From assembly GCA_029204225.1 (NCBI GenBank), contig CM055108.1, positions 1,993,668 to 2,057,667 on the forward strand: a stretch of DNA of 64,000 nucleotides. Direction: 5' to 3'. Positions 63,000 through 64,000 of this stretch are shown one piece after another. A model generated the notes under the pieces. It worked only from the letters and a program-made list of their open reading frames with translations. It had not been told where the DNA came from and did not search any database. The position numbers and the translations under genes were made by a program. How positions within the stretch are numbered: the stretch's first letter is position 1; each line of letters starts with the position of its first letter. This DNA is from Diphasiastrum complanatum. Taxonomy: Eukaryota > Streptophyta > Lycopodiopsida > Lycopodiales > Lycopodiaceae.

Positions 63000-64000
63000 G
63001 AGAAGACAACGTTCTTAGCATGGCGAGCTAGACGAAGAAGTCTACATGAATCTAACCTCCAGGTTATATCTCCGACTCACTTCCTACCTATGCATGCCGA
63101 ATGCATAGAAGTATCTATGGTTTGAAGCAGTCTGGGTGAGAGTGGTACAAGAAGAAAGGATCATGCCCTGAGATCCTTCGTATTCGAGTCATTGGTGGCT
63201 GAATCAATGTATTATATAAGAATCACAGACGAGGAGATCATCATTGTTGCCTATGTATGTGGACGACACCTTGAATACTATGCAAAAGTGAAAAGCTGAT
63301 TGCAGGGGGAGTGAAGTGTGAGGATCTCAAAATATTTCGGGATAACAGACCTAGGAGAAGCAGATGTTATCTAGGCCTACAAATCGACCACGACTATGAC
63401 GAAGGAAAGTTATACCTTCATCATCAAGGTATCATCCAGAAAATCCTTGATGATTTTGGGATGACAGATTGCAAAGGGGCAAATATCCCAATGCCTTGCA
63501 GAACAAACCTAACAAATGAAGATTGCACTAAGACTGAAGAAGATAAAGAGATTATTCAACACACGCCTTACAGGAGGCCATTGGATCTTTGATGTATCTA
63601 GCAGATAACACACGCCCTGATATATCTTATGTCATGTTCATAATGACCAATTCACACGAATCCAGGCTTAGCACACTAGAAGATCGTGAAGCGAATCTGA
63701 CAGTACCTTCAGCAGACAAAGTATTATGGGTTGTGATATTTCGTGTGCAAGGTTCCAAATGCACCTCCTACAGCGATGCAAGTTTGGGCATCACTCAAGG
63801 ATGACTGTAAAAGGTTTCTCAAAAGGGTGACAATTGCAGCAAGTGCTGAGCAATCCTCTGGTCAACAAAGATTCAGACCATTATAGGCTCAGTCATCCTA
63901 CGAAGCATAGCACAGTCGTTGCAGCTGCGAGATGGCCAACGAAATCATATGGCTCAAATAGTTCCCTACCGACAGACTAGTACTGAGACACCACATAGTC
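63000..64000 (+). pseudogene. Decayed copia RT/RNase H, cut by the window end
   Basis: Pieces on the plus strand: HGELDEEVYMN-like near 63020, MYVDDTLNTM (an altered YVDD box) near 63255, ILKYFGITDLGEADVI-like near 63330, LHHQGIIQKILDDFGMTDCK at 63418-63475 and MYLADNTRPDISYVMF near 63592. RNase H-like CTSYSDASLG is near 63760 and an altered SSCEAE region near 63900. Many frame breaks. It continues beyond the window. Confidence 0.8.

Overview
The window looks like nuclear DNA of a land plant with a repeat-rich genome. The evidence is two intron-containing plant-type genes, an SPX-RING protein of the NLA/BAH1 type and a GH17-X8 cell-wall protein. They are separated by about 50 kb made mostly of nested Ty1/copia retrotransposons whose primer-binding sites match plant initiator tRNA-Met (TGGTATCAGAGC). 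A decayed Penelope-type reverse transcriptase would suit a lycophyte, fern or gymnosperm better than a flowering plant. That is inference; I cannot name the species.

Layout. 1-3.3 kb: AT-rich intergenic DNA with one clean hAT-type MITE (2060-2233). 3.63-6.68 kb (+): the six-exon SPX-RING gene. 6.7-15 kb: small repeats, a long GA tract and two decayed copia pol copies. 15-24.7 kb: a minus-strand copia element split by a short non-autonomous LTR element (17810-21921, target duplication CGTAT) that carries an unfamiliar 366-aa ORF, followed by a rearranged copia derivative. 25-29 kb: two convergent decayed genes, one of which reads as a histone-H3-fold domain joined to a Ulp1-type (C48) cysteine protease. 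32.5-40.4 kb: an LTR element on the minus strand with gag and protease, but with integrase, RT and RNase H replaced by four tandem copies of a 0.89-kb unit of unknown coding content. It sits inside an older plus-strand copia gag. 41.7-44.5 kb: opposed GA and CT tracts and the Penelope-like remnant, whose RT core is missing exactly where the dinucleotide tract lies. 47.3-57.1 kb: a copia element containing a young, nearly intact 6.2-kb copia element (LTRs 737 bp each, target duplication GTGAT). 58.3-60.3 kb (-): the GH17-X8 gene, with a GPI-anchor-like tail and without the two catalytic glutamates normally seen in GH17. 62.8-64 kb: copia fragments running off the end.

The two host genes are not functionally linked. 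The SPX-RING protein belongs to phosphate/nitrogen-responsive ubiquitination and the GH17-X8 protein to the cell surface. The most unusual content is the H3-Ulp1 gene (26.9-28.8 kb), the tandem ORF array inside a gag-only LTR element (33.7-37.3 kb), the ORF-carrying element at 17.8-21.9 kb, and the apparent GH17 pseudoenzyme.
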